Positions 8,876 through 16,997 of a DNA stretch of 64,000 nt are shown piece by piece. The number at the start of each line of letters is the position of its first letter. The first letter of the stretch is position 1. Where the stretch lies: positions 1-64,000 of the forward strand of contig JAKSRD010000007.1 in NCBI GenBank assembly GCA_024403795.1. Direction: 5' to 3'. Position numbers and translations under genes: made by a program. The DNA is from Saccharofermentans sp. (lineage in GTDB: Bacteria > Bacillota > Clostridia > Saccharofermentanales > Saccharofermentanaceae). Below the pieces are notes generated by a model. The model searched no databases. It was not told where the DNA came from and saw nothing but the letters and a program-made list of their open reading frames with translations.

Positions 8876-9181
8876 ATGACTATCAACAAGACTTTTGAGA
8901 ACGGAATCCTTACACTCAGCTTCGAAGGCTGGTTCAATACAGAGACGGCTCCGGAAGCAGATCCGTTTATCGGCAATCTGGACGAAGGCACTGAACATCT
9001 CATCTTTGATTTTGAGAAGCTCGAATATATCTCTTCTGCGGGTCTTCGTAAAGTCGCAGCAGCAGCTAAGAACGCAAGAGGGATCGGTGCCGACTTTAAG
9101 ATCATCAATGTCGGTCTTGCCGTAATGAGTGTCCTTAAGATGACCGGCTTTACCAACAAATTCACGATCGACGCGAAGTGA
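8876..9181 (+). CDS. STAS-domain anti-sigma factor antagonist
   Basis: A 101-residue STAS protein of the SpoIIAA/RsbV type. The phosphorylatable serine lies in LEYISSAGLRKV (about residues 53-64), the expected site for the kinase and phosphatase of the upstream protein. The gene starts right after the upstream stop with GAAAGGAGAG as ribosome binding site. It is probably the phospho-switch partner of the SpoIIE/HATPase protein. Confidence 0.9.
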   Translation: MTINKTFENGILTLSFEGWFNTETAPEADPFIGNLDEGTEHLIFDFEKLEYISSAGLRKVAAAAKNARGIGADFKIINVGLAVMSVLKMTGFTNKFTIDAK

Positions 9182-9184
9182 TCC

Positions 9185-9654
9185 ATGAATACAAATAAGC
9201 TTGACCGAATCTCACCGAATGCAAAGTTACATCACGATGAGACGTTTTCTGCTATCTGTCCGTTAAGTGAAGCACAGCGTGCAGTATATCTTGATTGTTT
9301 GGAGGAACCGGGATCCGATTCCTATATCGTGATCTACGACAACATGCTTACAGGAGACATTGACGTCAAGCGATTCATGGAGTGCATTAAGCGTTCCGTC
9401 GCTAATCATCCCGTTTTCGATGTCGTTATCGACATCATTGACGGAATTCCGTCAATGTTAGAAAACATCCCGTATTCACTCCCGACATGGTAGATGTCAG
9501 GTATGTGGAGACAGATGACATTGCAAGCGAGACTGATAATCTCTTTACGACTAACATCCTCTATCGTATCGGCTTCTCCTGGCCGCTTGTGGAAGATGCT
9601 TATCTCGAGCGTGCGATCGCAAGCCTCAAGTCACTCGGTTTCTTCGACCGGTAA
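9185..9654 (+). pseudogene. Broken NRPS-type condensation-domain gene
   Basis: The first reading frame (9185-9493) starts like a non-ribosomal peptide synthetase condensation domain: PLSEAQRAVYLDCLEEPGS resembles the C1 motif. It stops after 102 residues. Another frame then reads on as HPVFTPDMVDVRYVETDD and ends at 9654 (...LKSLGFFDR). One frameshift plus loss of the rest of a large gene explains this. It starts 3 bp after the STAS gene, so the switch operon probably once carried a large synthetase. Confidence 0.6.
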
Positions 9655-9716
9655 TGATGCTTACGGCAGCCTGACGGAGCAGTTTGGCAACATTTACGGC
9701 GATAAGACAATACGAA

Positions 9717-9756
9717 AAAGTCTTACCGTTTGATATATTTCCAAACGGTAAACTTT
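9717..9756 (+). terminator. Hairpin after the SpoIIE-STAS operon
   Basis: TTACCGTTTG (9723-9732) pairs with CAAACGGTAA (9742-9751), and AAAGT/ACTTT extends the stem around a bulged C. The following bases are pyrimidine-rich but not a clean T-run. Confidence 0.5.
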
Positions 9757-9826
9757 CTACAAATTCTATTTCTTTTGTAAAATAATTATGATAATTTAGA
9801 ATCATCGTTTTACGGAGGAATGGACT

Positions 9827-10204
9827 ATGGGATTCTCGGAATCGCTGACGGAAGCGTTAGAGTATTCAAGGAATTACGAATTCGGCAAAGAGATGACTTT
9901 AGATGAAGTCTACAGCGTCATTCTGGACTCCGATATTCCTAAAGAGATCACCGGCGAGTACATCCTCAAGAATAGTCTGTTCAACAAGAAGATTATCTTC
10001 ATCGGTCCCAAAGACTGCACCGGTGAGCTTACCGTAAAAGGCACTAAAGCCAAGCTTACAAAGATAACCAAACAGACAGGTTCAGGCCTGACGGTCAACG
10101 GGATCCCCGTAACCGCCGGAGCAAAAGGCGCCCTCGACAACACAAATCTTGAGAATACATTCTTCAAAGCACTTGCCGATGCACTCGGCGAGATATTGAG
10201 ATAA
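9827..10204 (+). CDS. Unknown 125-residue protein
   Basis: Not recognised. A good ribosome binding site (ACGGAGG, 9 nt before the ATG) and a terminator 20 bp after the stop show a free-standing real gene. The N-terminal half is acidic and helical; residues 52-110 alternate short strands with Gly/Thr/Lys-rich turns. There is no signal peptide or membrane segment. Confidence 0.7.
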   Translation: MGFSESLTEALEYSRNYEFGKEMTLDEVYSVILDSDIPKEITGEYILKNSLFNKKIIFIGPKDCTGELTVKGTKAKLTKITKQTGSGLTVNGIPVTAGAKGALDNTNLENTFFKALADALGEILR

Positions 10205-10223
10205 GATAAATAAACACACCAAC

Positions 10224-10268
10224 AAGGAGCTGTCCCAACGCGTTCAGGTCGCCGCGGGGCAGCTTCTT
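10224..10268 (+). terminator. Terminator hairpin between convergent genes
   Basis: AAGGAGCTGTCCC pairs with GGGGCAGCTTCTT, with G-U pairs, around a 20-nt loop. It lies between the plus-strand unknown gene and the minus-strand TetR gene and can serve both. Confidence 0.6.
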
Positions 10269-10287
10269 CGTTTATCCCCCGCATTTA

Positions 10288-10863
10288 TCAGAAGATCAGT
10301 CTCCCCTCGGGATCATTCCAGCTGAACGAAGTCTTTACGCCCTTCATGCACGCGATCGATGCCATGCCGTGGATCATCGACCATATCCTGATGAGCTCGA
10401 TCTCCTGCTCTTCAGCGGTCCTCTCCAGTCCCTTCTCCTCAAGATGGGCAAGATACAATCTTCTCAGCATGAGGAACGGCGCGAAATCATCCTCGCGCTC
10501 CTTTCCCGGTTTAAGATGAGCACTGATATTCTGATCGCCGAAAACAAATGCAAAATAGTCGGGCTTCTTACTGAAGAAAGACACGTATGCACTTCCCATC
10601 GCGACGATCGCCTCATCCGCCGTGGCGCTCTCTGCCGTAGCCGCCTCAAGCTTGCTCATGAATCTGCCGATAACATCATCCTTGATCGCGGCAACGAGTG
10701 CTTCCTTGTTCTCAAAATGCGCATATGGTGCAGCATGCGACACATTGCACGCAGCCGCAACTTTGCGCAGCGAGAGATTCTCTTCGCCCTCTTTGTTGAT
10801 TATCTTTATTCCGGCATCAATAAGTGATTGTCTCAGATTCTCGTGATGGTAGCCGTCTGCCAA
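10288..10863 (-). CDS. TetR-family transcriptional regulator
   Basis: A 191-residue TetR repressor. The N-terminal helix-turn-helix spans about residues 8-55: NLRQSLIDAGIKIINKEG, LSLRKVAAACNVSHAAPYAHF, then KEALVAAI. The C-terminal part resembles the WHG-type ligand domain (SAYVSFFSKKPDYFAFVFG). Translation starts at a TTG with GGGAG 8 nt upstream. An inverted repeat just upstream (10896-10926) is a candidate self-operator. The nearest possible target is the hydrolase gene at 10957, transcribed in the same direction; the ligand is unknown. Confidence 0.9.
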   Translation of the reverse strand: MADGYHHENLRQSLIDAGIKIINKEGEENLSLRKVAAACNVSHAAPYAHFENKEALVAAIKDDVIGRFMSKLEAATAESATADEAIVAMGSAYVSFFSKKPDYFAFVFGDQNISAHLKPGKEREDDFAPFLMLRRLYLAHLEEKGLERTAEEQEIELIRIWSMIHGMASIACMKGVKTSFSWNDPEGRLIF

Positions 10864-10895
10864 GTCCGCATCTCCCTGTGTTATAATTTCTGCTC

Positions 10896-10926
10896 GAAAA
10901 CTATTCTTTAAATCAATTTAGTTTTC
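10896..10926. promoter_or_regulatory. Inverted repeat, candidate TetR operator
   Basis: GAAAACTA (10896-10903) and TAGTTTTC (10919-10926) are perfect inverted half-sites with a 15-bp spacer. They lie 33 bp upstream of the TetR start and after the 568-codon upstream frame, as expected for autoregulation. Confidence 0.5.
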
Positions 10927-10956
10927 ACTGCAATATTCTAACACTAATCGATAAAC

Positions 10957-12633
10957 TTACTTGAAAGTATCCTTCGTGATCGTCAATTTTTTATCATAAT
11001 TCGCGTCGGTACACATCACTACCGTGAAGTTATCAAGATCATATACACAAGACCACTCTGTTCCGATACCGTTTGACGCCTTGTTGTCATAACCGACATC
11101 TGCCAGGAAGCCCATCGCCTCTTCAGAAGAAGCAACACAACCGCATTTGTCGAGGTCTTCCATGATCACCTCGTAACGTCCGTCACCCTCTTCTTCACCA
11201 TAGAATGAAGTATCCGAGATAATGAAATTTGTACAAGCCGGTGCCTCGGTAACATGCATCTCATCGCCCAGCCACTCGACAACAACGCTCTTTCCCGTCT
11301 TATCCGTCATAAAAAGATGGAAAGTCGCACCAAGCATGGTATTCATGTCAAACTGATCAAGTAAAGCAACCGCCTCATCAACCGTCGCACACTTGTCGAG
11401 CGTGGCTCTTACTGCAACATTAAGGAGGATATCCTTGCGTCCCGTATCCTGATGTATCTCATCGAATTCAAGCTGAAGTATCGACACGCCGAATCCCGCT
11501 TCGTTCATTCCCTCAACGATCATGTAGGGCATTGCCAAAGTAGCGGCACGGCCTATAAAAGAGTCAGTCGGGATCATGCCCTCTTCGTTACCTATGTTAA
11601 CAATATGGAGATCCACCATTCCGATGGACTCGTAACCGTCCTCGGGATCGCAATAGATCATGAGGCAATCTGCTTCAGGATAATCGGTGTTTCTTCCCAT
11701 CAGATGTCTGCCGTCAGTATCGGTAACCGCAAATGCCGCACAACCGAAGAGATTCTCTTTCATCGAGATCGGAAGACCGTGATATATCTCACCGGCAGCC
11801 CAGTCAAGAAGCTCATTTTCCGTAGTGAGATTTGCTTCAAGGACTTCGTCCAGCTTATAGTCAGAAGTGCATTTAAGCGAATACACTCCTTCAGAGTATT
11901 GCTTCAAGGATGTTACGGTAGCAAGTTCTTTTCTGAACACGATCAGCGTAGCGCAGATCGAGATCAAAAGAACTCCCGCAAAACCGATAATGATCGTTCT
12001 TGCCTTGAGCTTAAAAGAAAGCGCGCAAACAAGTGCAACCAAAGCGCCGACGATCGCTGCAATCAACCCAACTGTCTTCAGTAGCGCAAAGTTAACGGAA
12101 TGACCGGCATCAATGACCAGATGAGACATAGAGTCATCGAACGCTTTATTTCCTTCAGCAGAGGCAAGATACTCACATGTATCTACAAACGCCGGATCGG
12201 CATCCGGTTTCTCTTTAACGATTTCATAAATGGACTGATAGTAGTTCGCAAAAAAAGCCAGTACGTATTCTCTTGTATCATCCGGACACGCTTTAACAGT
12301 GACATCGACCAAGAGCCTGCCCTCATCATCCTTATCGGCTACATATAAGCCTGCTGAATATTTATCGAGCTTCAGTCCTGTTACGATGATCGTAATACCT
12401 TCTTCGCCTGTACTGTCATAACAATCATATGTTGAGATCGAATCATCAATAGCATTCAAGTACTCCAAGTCGATAGCAACCGTACCTTTCGCTCCTTCCT
12501 TGAATGAATCAGGATCCCAAAGATCGATTATGTTGTTGCTCGCATTCGTACCTAATATTGTTCCGGCAACAAAAACTCCCGCGCCTGCAAGTGCAACTAT
12601 CAACGAGATTATCAGCACTACTTTCTTAGCCAT
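10957..12633 (-). CDS. Membrane-anchored Ntn-type linear amide C-N hydrolase
   Basis: A 558-residue protein. The start at 12633 (MAKKVV) is chosen because GGGGGA lies 5 nt upstream; a start ten codons earlier lacks such a site. An N-terminal membrane segment (2-24) is followed by about 160 extracytoplasmic residues, two further membrane segments (about 185-233) and a C-terminal Ntn hydrolase domain. That domain resembles the choloylglycine hydrolase/penicillin acylase/C45 group: a candidate nucleophile Cys298 in FGCAAF, then GRNTDYPEADC and NFIISDTSF. Such enzymes cut amides such as conjugated bile acids or acyl-homoserine lactones. In this protein Cys298 is not N-terminal, so activity would need cleavage before it. 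Confidence 0.75.
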   Translation of the reverse strand: MAKKVVLIISLIVALAGAGVFVAGTILGTNASNNIIDLWDPDSFKEGAKGTVAIDLEYLNAIDDSISTYDCYDSTGEEGITIIVTGLKLDKYSAGLYVADKDDEGRLLVDVTVKACPDDTREYVLAFFANYYQSIYEIVKEKPDADPAFVDTCEYLASAEGNKAFDDSMSHLVIDAGHSVNFALLKTVGLIAAIVGALVALVCALSFKLKARTIIIGFAGVLLISICATLIVFRKELATVTSLKQYSEGVYSLKCTSDYKLDEVLEANLTTENELLDWAAGEIYHGLPISMKENLFGCAAFAVTDTDGRHLMGRNTDYPEADCLMIYCDPEDGYESIGMVDLHIVNIGNEEGMIPTDSFIGRAATLAMPYMIVEGMNEAGFGVSILQLEFDEIHQDTGRKDILLNVAVRATLDKCATVDEAVALLDQFDMNTMLGATFHLFMTDKTGKSVVVEWLGDEMHVTEAPACTNFIISDTSFYGEEEGDGRYEVIMEDLDKCGCVASSEEAMGFLADVGYDNKASNGIGTEWSCVYDLDNFTVVMCTDANYDKKLTITKDTFK

Positions 12634-12831
12634 ACTATCCCCCAAAGATTCGTTAATCTTCAAGTATCCTTACATTATAATTTATGAGTGTCAAGGAAGT
12701 ATCGGTGCACTGCAGAATAACCACCGCAATCATTAAACACGCAGAACGATTTATGACGCTTTCACATGATCGGAAGCAGTATGCCATTACTCATTTTCCG
12801 CCTTGGATCGGTCCTCCTAAGTGCCTGTTTC

Positions 12832-13125
12832 TTTGTCGGTTTGCTCAGGTGCTTTGTCGGTTTCTCTTCGTCCTATCGAGACTTTCTTGTCACTTTTTGT
12901 CGCAATTCACACTTTTTCAAAGTTACTTTGTCTTACATCTTGTCGTTCATAGCACGCTTTTGTCTGTAGCGTGGTTTTGTCGATGTAATCGACAAAACAC
13001 GACAAAAACGCACAACAGATGCGACAAGGTTCCGTACAAAAACAACAATGTCTCGCATTAAGACGACAAAACACATCAAAAGCCCGCAATGAACACTGAA
13101 AACACCGCATAAAAAACGACAAGGA
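12832..13125. repeat. Mirror-symmetric TTTGTCG / CGACAAA array
   Basis: The first half carries repeated TTTGTCG-like words (12832, 12853, 12897, about 12940, 12977) and the second half carries their complement CGACAAA (12990, 13000, 13062) or CGACAA (13021, 13117). At the centre TTTTGTCGAT (12975-12984) and ATCGACAAAA (12988-12997) form a perfect 10-bp palindrome. No gene is visible; reading frames here are low-complexity and lack ribosome binding sites. I see nothing clear in 12634-12830. Confidence 0.8.
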
Positions 13126-13289
13126 AACAGACTTCATCGATCGTTATTTTACGGGTCGATGCATCAAGAAGATCAAGTTAAAAAGGTCTCTTCGGAAAGT
13201 TGAGAGAATAAAGAATTAACAAGCAGCAAGAAAACAGGCTTCGACTATAAGGAGGACGATTAGTGATTTACACAGGATCGATAAATATC

Positions 13290-13655
13290 AATTCCACGCA
13301 AATGCATTCTGATGACGGGCAATAGCACCTGAAGGCTTCGCCGTCAATGGTCGTAAACTTGCCTTCGCGCCATTGACTGCTCGCCTTTGCAGGTGCTGAA
13401 TCAGTGCTCAAGAGGTCGGATGCCCGACCTCGCATCTTGTGCTGCCGGTCTTTACAACTATCGATACTATTCGCAACCGGCCTAAACACCCGAAACAGAT
13501 CAGCCGACTGCTGTCAAGGCCGTCAGCATTCGCCAGAATGTGCCGCAGGCAGCCTTGACGACTTCAAGGCGGATCTGTACAAAGACTCCGTCCGGTTGCG
13601 ATGAGTCAATCACAAGAACAATAAATGCCCGGCAACACCTGCCGGGCATAATCGT
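13290..13655. ncRNA. Strongly structured RNA candidate of unknown class
   Basis: At least six long complementary pairs nest in an RNA-like way. AGCACCTG (13324-13331) pairs with CAGGTGCT (13390-13397), extended by AAGGC/GCCTT. GTCAATGG (13343) pairs with CCATTGAC (13370). GAGGTCGG (13412) pairs with CCGACCTC (13424) around a 4-nt loop. TCGCAACCGG (13471) pairs with CCGGTTGCGA (13592) and encloses ACAGATC (13495)/GATCTGT (13572), which encloses GTCAAGGC (13513)/GCCTTGAC (13552). No reading frame here looks like protein. Strand is not certain. It does not match RNase P, tmRNA, SRP or 6S as I know them. Confidence 0.65.
13625..13649 (-). terminator. Terminator hairpin downstream of the M13-ABC operon
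   Basis: ATGCCCGGCA/TGCCGGGCAT, a 10-bp GC-rich stem with a 5-nt loop. The minus-strand 3' side (TTTATTGTTCTT) is the more T-rich, which fits termination of the operon ending at 13691. It could also end the structured RNA if that is on the plus strand. Confidence 0.6.
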
Positions 13656-13690
13656 CTTTAGTTATTGATCAGACTGATAATATCAATAGG

Positions 13691-14503
13691 TCAAGCTTCT
13701 GCATTTGCATCTGATGCATCATTTGCTTCAGTACCGGCTTCAGCATCAACAACTTCACCAGCACTTACGCCGTCAGAAGCCGCTTTTTCGATGCCTACTG
13801 TCGCAGCAACAGCATCTATGTCAGCGTCTGAATCAACTGTCTTTCCGTTCTCGAGGAATACGGTTCTTGTGCCGTATTTTGCACAGTCTGCAGAGTGTGT
13901 TACCTGAAGGATCGTAAGGCCCTTCTCTTTGTTGAGTCTTGCGAAGAGATCCATGATCTCCTTTGTGGATGCGGCATCAAGGTTACCTGTAGGCTCGTCT
14001 GCGAGAATGATGGAAGGATTGCCGAGTACTGCTCTTGCGATTGCAACTCTCTGCTGCTGTCCGCCGGAGAGCGTGTTAGGCATTGCCTTGCGCTTAGCGG
14101 TGAGTCCGGTGATCTCAAGGATCTCGTCGAGTTCCTTCTTAAGCTCGGACTTCTTCTTGCCGTTGATCGTCTGAGGAAGAAGGATGTTATCCTGAACGTT
14201 GAGATTCATTACGAGATTGTAGAACTGGAATACAAAGCCCATGTTCTTGAGACGGATATCGGAGAGCGCCTTGTCCTTCAAAGTACCGATGTCTTTACCG
14301 CAGACGGTGATGTTCCCTTCGTAATTGCGGTCAAGTCCTCCGATGAGATAGAGAAGCGTCGACTTACCGGAACCGGATGCACCCATGAGGGAGACGAATT
14401 CGCCTTCCTCGACGGACATGCATGCACCGTTCAATACTTGGTTGAGGCTCTCACCTTTACCGAATGTCTTGCTTACGTTGTTTACTTCAATTATCTTACC
14501 CAT
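13691..14503 (-). CDS. ABC transporter ATP-binding protein (LolD/MacB type)
   Basis: The ATPase of an exporter, 270 residues. Walker A is GASGSGKST (about 40-48), the signature LSGGQQQR, and Walker B ILADEP. The first 225 residues fit the LolD/MacB/FtsE-like group, which pairs with FtsX-type permeases such as its upstream neighbour. Unusual is a C-terminal tail of about 45 residues made almost only of Ala, Asp, Glu, Ser, Val and Gly, which is not part of the ATPase fold. It starts 19 bp after the permease stop and is last in the operon with the M13 peptidase. Confidence 0.93.
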   Translation of the reverse strand: MGKIIEVNNVSKTFGKGESLNQVLNGACMSVEEGEFVSLMGASGSGKSTLLYLIGGLDRNYEGNITVCGKDIGTLKDKALSDIRLKNMGFVFQFYNLVMNLNVQDNILLPQTINGKKKSELKKELDEILEITGLTAKRKAMPNTLSGGQQQRVAIARAVLGNPSIILADEPTGNLDAASTKEIMDLFARLNKEKGLTILQVTHSADCAKYGTRTVFLENGKTVDSDADIDAVAATVGIEKAASDGVSAGEVVDAEAGTEANDASDANAEA

Positions 14504-14522
14504 TTTATTTATCTCCCTTAAA

Positions 14523-16979
14523 TTACTCGTACTTAATCTGTTCTGCTATCTTCATCTTCCTGAGATTCTTTATCGGGAAGAGTACCGTTGCCGAGAATGC
14601 CAAAGCAAGAAGGATGAAGAATAATACATTGATCATCGGATTGATCGCGATGTTTATGTGGATCGACTCTGAACTGCTGAGTCCGGCATTTACAACATAT
14701 GTTAAGAGTGTTCCGCACAGCGTACCGATACCGGAAGCCGTGAATGAAGTGATGAGCACTTCCTTCCAAAGAATGGAGGCGAGCTTAGCTTTGTTCATTG
14801 CGGTGGAGAGCATTACGGCGCACTCCTTCTTTCTTCCTTCAAAGCCGATAAGCTGATTGGTGATCATGCCGATCGCAGTCATTACGAATGCTATTACGAC
14901 TACGGCTATGGTTATTGCGTTAGAAGAACGATTATCATTCTCGAGGCTGTCATTCAGTTCCTGTAAAGTCTGAACCGCAGTAAACGTTCCCTTGCCGTAG
15001 GTCTCGAGTTTTCCTTTCAACTCATCCGGATTGTCGCATTTAACGAGGACCTCTCCGGGGATGTCTGAAAAGATCGCCTGATACTCCTTCAAAGAGATAA
15101 CAAATGTATCGGCCGCATCCATAGTAAGTGTGTTAGTTGTCAATGCCTGTATCGTGTATTCTCTGGCAATCGGAAAAACACCTTCGGGATCGATCGTTAA
15201 CGTGATCTTGTCGCCGACCTTGTAGCCTTTTCGCTCAGCAAAACCCTCACCGACTATGATGTTTCCGGGTTCTATGCTGTCAGGCATGTTTTCAAAACCG
15301 GTGTAGTATTTGAAACCGCCGTCAGGCATTCCGTAGATGAATCTCATTGCAATGGCATCGCTGTCATCAATGGAGACAAAAGTCGTGCAGTAATACAAAG
15401 CCTCAACATCCTCGACACCGTCCAAATGTTCGATGTAGGAATAATGCTTCATTTCCATTGTCGTGGTAAGCGTCAGATCGTTCACATAAGGCACCTTATC
15501 CATTGACTCAGAAAGACCAGATGCAATGGCAAAGATTACGATGCACATTGCAGCTGCCGTAACACTTAAGATACCGCTGCTGACCGTACTCTTACGTGAG
15601 ATGGCTTCTGTTGCCGCCAGGGACCATGAAGCGCTACCGGCATTATCGGCAAGCTTTCTGATACCGCTCGTAACAAGTCTTAAGATGACCGGGAAAAGAA
15701 GTGCAAGTGCCGCAATGGAAGCGAATACACATCCGATCGCACCGATTATGTTAGTTCTGAAGAAGAACAATACTACTGCTAATACAAAACATACAAGACC
15801 TGCAATGAATCCTGACTTGCTGAAATCATATTTTGTATCTCTGTTGTCAAAGATAATATCTCTTACAGATGTGTTCAATGCCTTAAGGATGGCTCTTAAC
15901 GGAAGTGCGCATTCGATAACGATCGCACCCAGAACAACACCGATTATCATTCCGATGCTGAGCGGCGGGATGGTGACATTGACAACCGTACCCTGCACTC
16001 CAGCAGAGAAGAAGAAGCCTAAAGCAACGCTTCTGATAAGTGAGTAGAGCGCCACTGCAGGGATGCTTCCCAGCAAAGCATAGAGTGTATTCTCAAGCAA
16101 AAGGATCAATCCCGTGCGTGTACTGCTCATTCCGAGGCTTCTGAGTGTTCCGATAAAGGACATTCTCTCGGAAACGATCCTGTTGCAGATCGAAGCCGTT
16201 ACAAAAACAACGAGAAGAAGTGCAACAGCAAACAGGATGTAGAAGATCGACTGAATCTCATCGAAGACCGACAACTGCGAATCACTCAAGGACAGTTCCT
16301 GAATGGATATGCCCGGATAGGCATCTTTCAAGATATCTTCTGCCTCTTCGATCCTGCTGTCATCTATGACATCGATCATTAACATGTCAGGTTCTTTATC
16401 ACCGCAACAAAGGATATCGCTCGTGTTGAGATTTATTATCGCGCTGTTTTGCTGAAGCAACGGATTCTTTACGTCTTCAGGAATAGTGCCGCCCACGGTA
16501 AGCTCTACCTCGTTATCGGCTCTGTCGTGAAGCGTGATCTTATCACCGGCTTCGTATTCGTATTCTTCGGCAAATGTATAAGAAAGCCAGATCTCGTTAT
16601 CTTTGACATCGATGCCGGAGATGAATTCCATCTTATCAGCGACTTCAAGATCAACACCGAATATGGTAAGAGTGTCTGTGGAAACATAGCAATACTCGCC
16701 GTCGATCTTGTTATAAACGATCTCGTTATTGCCGTACACTTCCATATATTCCGCTTCCGGAAATCCGTCAGGAAGATTGTCCATTCCGGTGGTATTTACA
16801 TAGAAATCCGCCTTGGATACTCCGCCAAGAAAACCCTTGAGTACATCGGTAATGCTGCTCAAAAGGTCAAAACACAGAAAACCGGAAATGCTGCATACAA
16901 AGATTGAGAAAACCACAAGCAAGGTACGAAGCGGTTTACAGAATATGTTCTTTAATGAAGTTTTCAATATAGTATTCAT
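14523..16979 (-). CDS. FtsX/MacB-type ABC permease
   Basis: An 818-residue permease with two FtsX-like membrane blocks. A first membrane segment (about 17-37) precedes a large extracytoplasmic domain, a membrane block at about 240-370 and further segments near 395-450. A second N-terminal-like segment (about 475-500) leads to another extracytoplasmic domain and a last membrane block (about 700-810). This is the usual layout of bacitracin/lipoprotein-type exporters and mechanotransmission ABC systems. It lies between the M13 peptidase and the ATPase with gaps of about 20 bp, so all three are likely cotranscribed. Confidence 0.92.
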   Translation of the reverse strand: MNTILKTSLKNIFCKPLRTLLVVFSIFVCSISGFLCFDLLSSITDVLKGFLGGVSKADFYVNTTGMDNLPDGFPEAEYMEVYGNNEIVYNKIDGEYCYVSTDTLTIFGVDLEVADKMEFISGIDVKDNEIWLSYTFAEEYEYEAGDKITLHDRADNEVELTVGGTIPEDVKNPLLQQNSAIINLNTSDILCCGDKEPDMLMIDVIDDSRIEEAEDILKDAYPGISIQELSLSDSQLSVFDEIQSIFYILFAVALLLVVFVTASICNRIVSERMSFIGTLRSLGMSSTRTGLILLLENTLYALLGSIPAVALYSLIRSVALGFFFSAGVQGTVVNVTIPPLSIGMIIGVVLGAIVIECALPLRAILKALNTSVRDIIFDNRDTKYDFSKSGFIAGLVCFVLAVVLFFFRTNIIGAIGCVFASIAALALLFPVILRLVTSGIRKLADNAGSASWSLAATEAISRKSTVSSGILSVTAAAMCIVIFAIASGLSESMDKVPYVNDLTLTTTMEMKHYSYIEHLDGVEDVEALYYCTTFVSIDDSDAIAMRFIYGMPDGGFKYYTGFENMPDSIEPGNIIVGEGFAERKGYKVGDKITLTIDPEGVFPIAREYTIQALTTNTLTMDAADTFVISLKEYQAIFSDIPGEVLVKCDNPDELKGKLETYGKGTFTAVQTLQELNDSLENDNRSSNAITIAVVVIAFVMTAIGMITNQLIGFEGRKKECAVMLSTAMNKAKLASILWKEVLITSFTASGIGTLCGTLLTYVVNAGLSSSESIHINIAINPMINVLFFILLALAFSATVLFPIKNLRKMKIAEQIKYE

Positions 16980-16997
16980 TCAGTTCACCTCCCCCTA

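Noticed and set aside
13268-13604. ORFs of 66-73 codons inside the structured RNA region
   Set aside because: No ribosome binding sites, no protein-like composition; the nested complementarity explains the region better.
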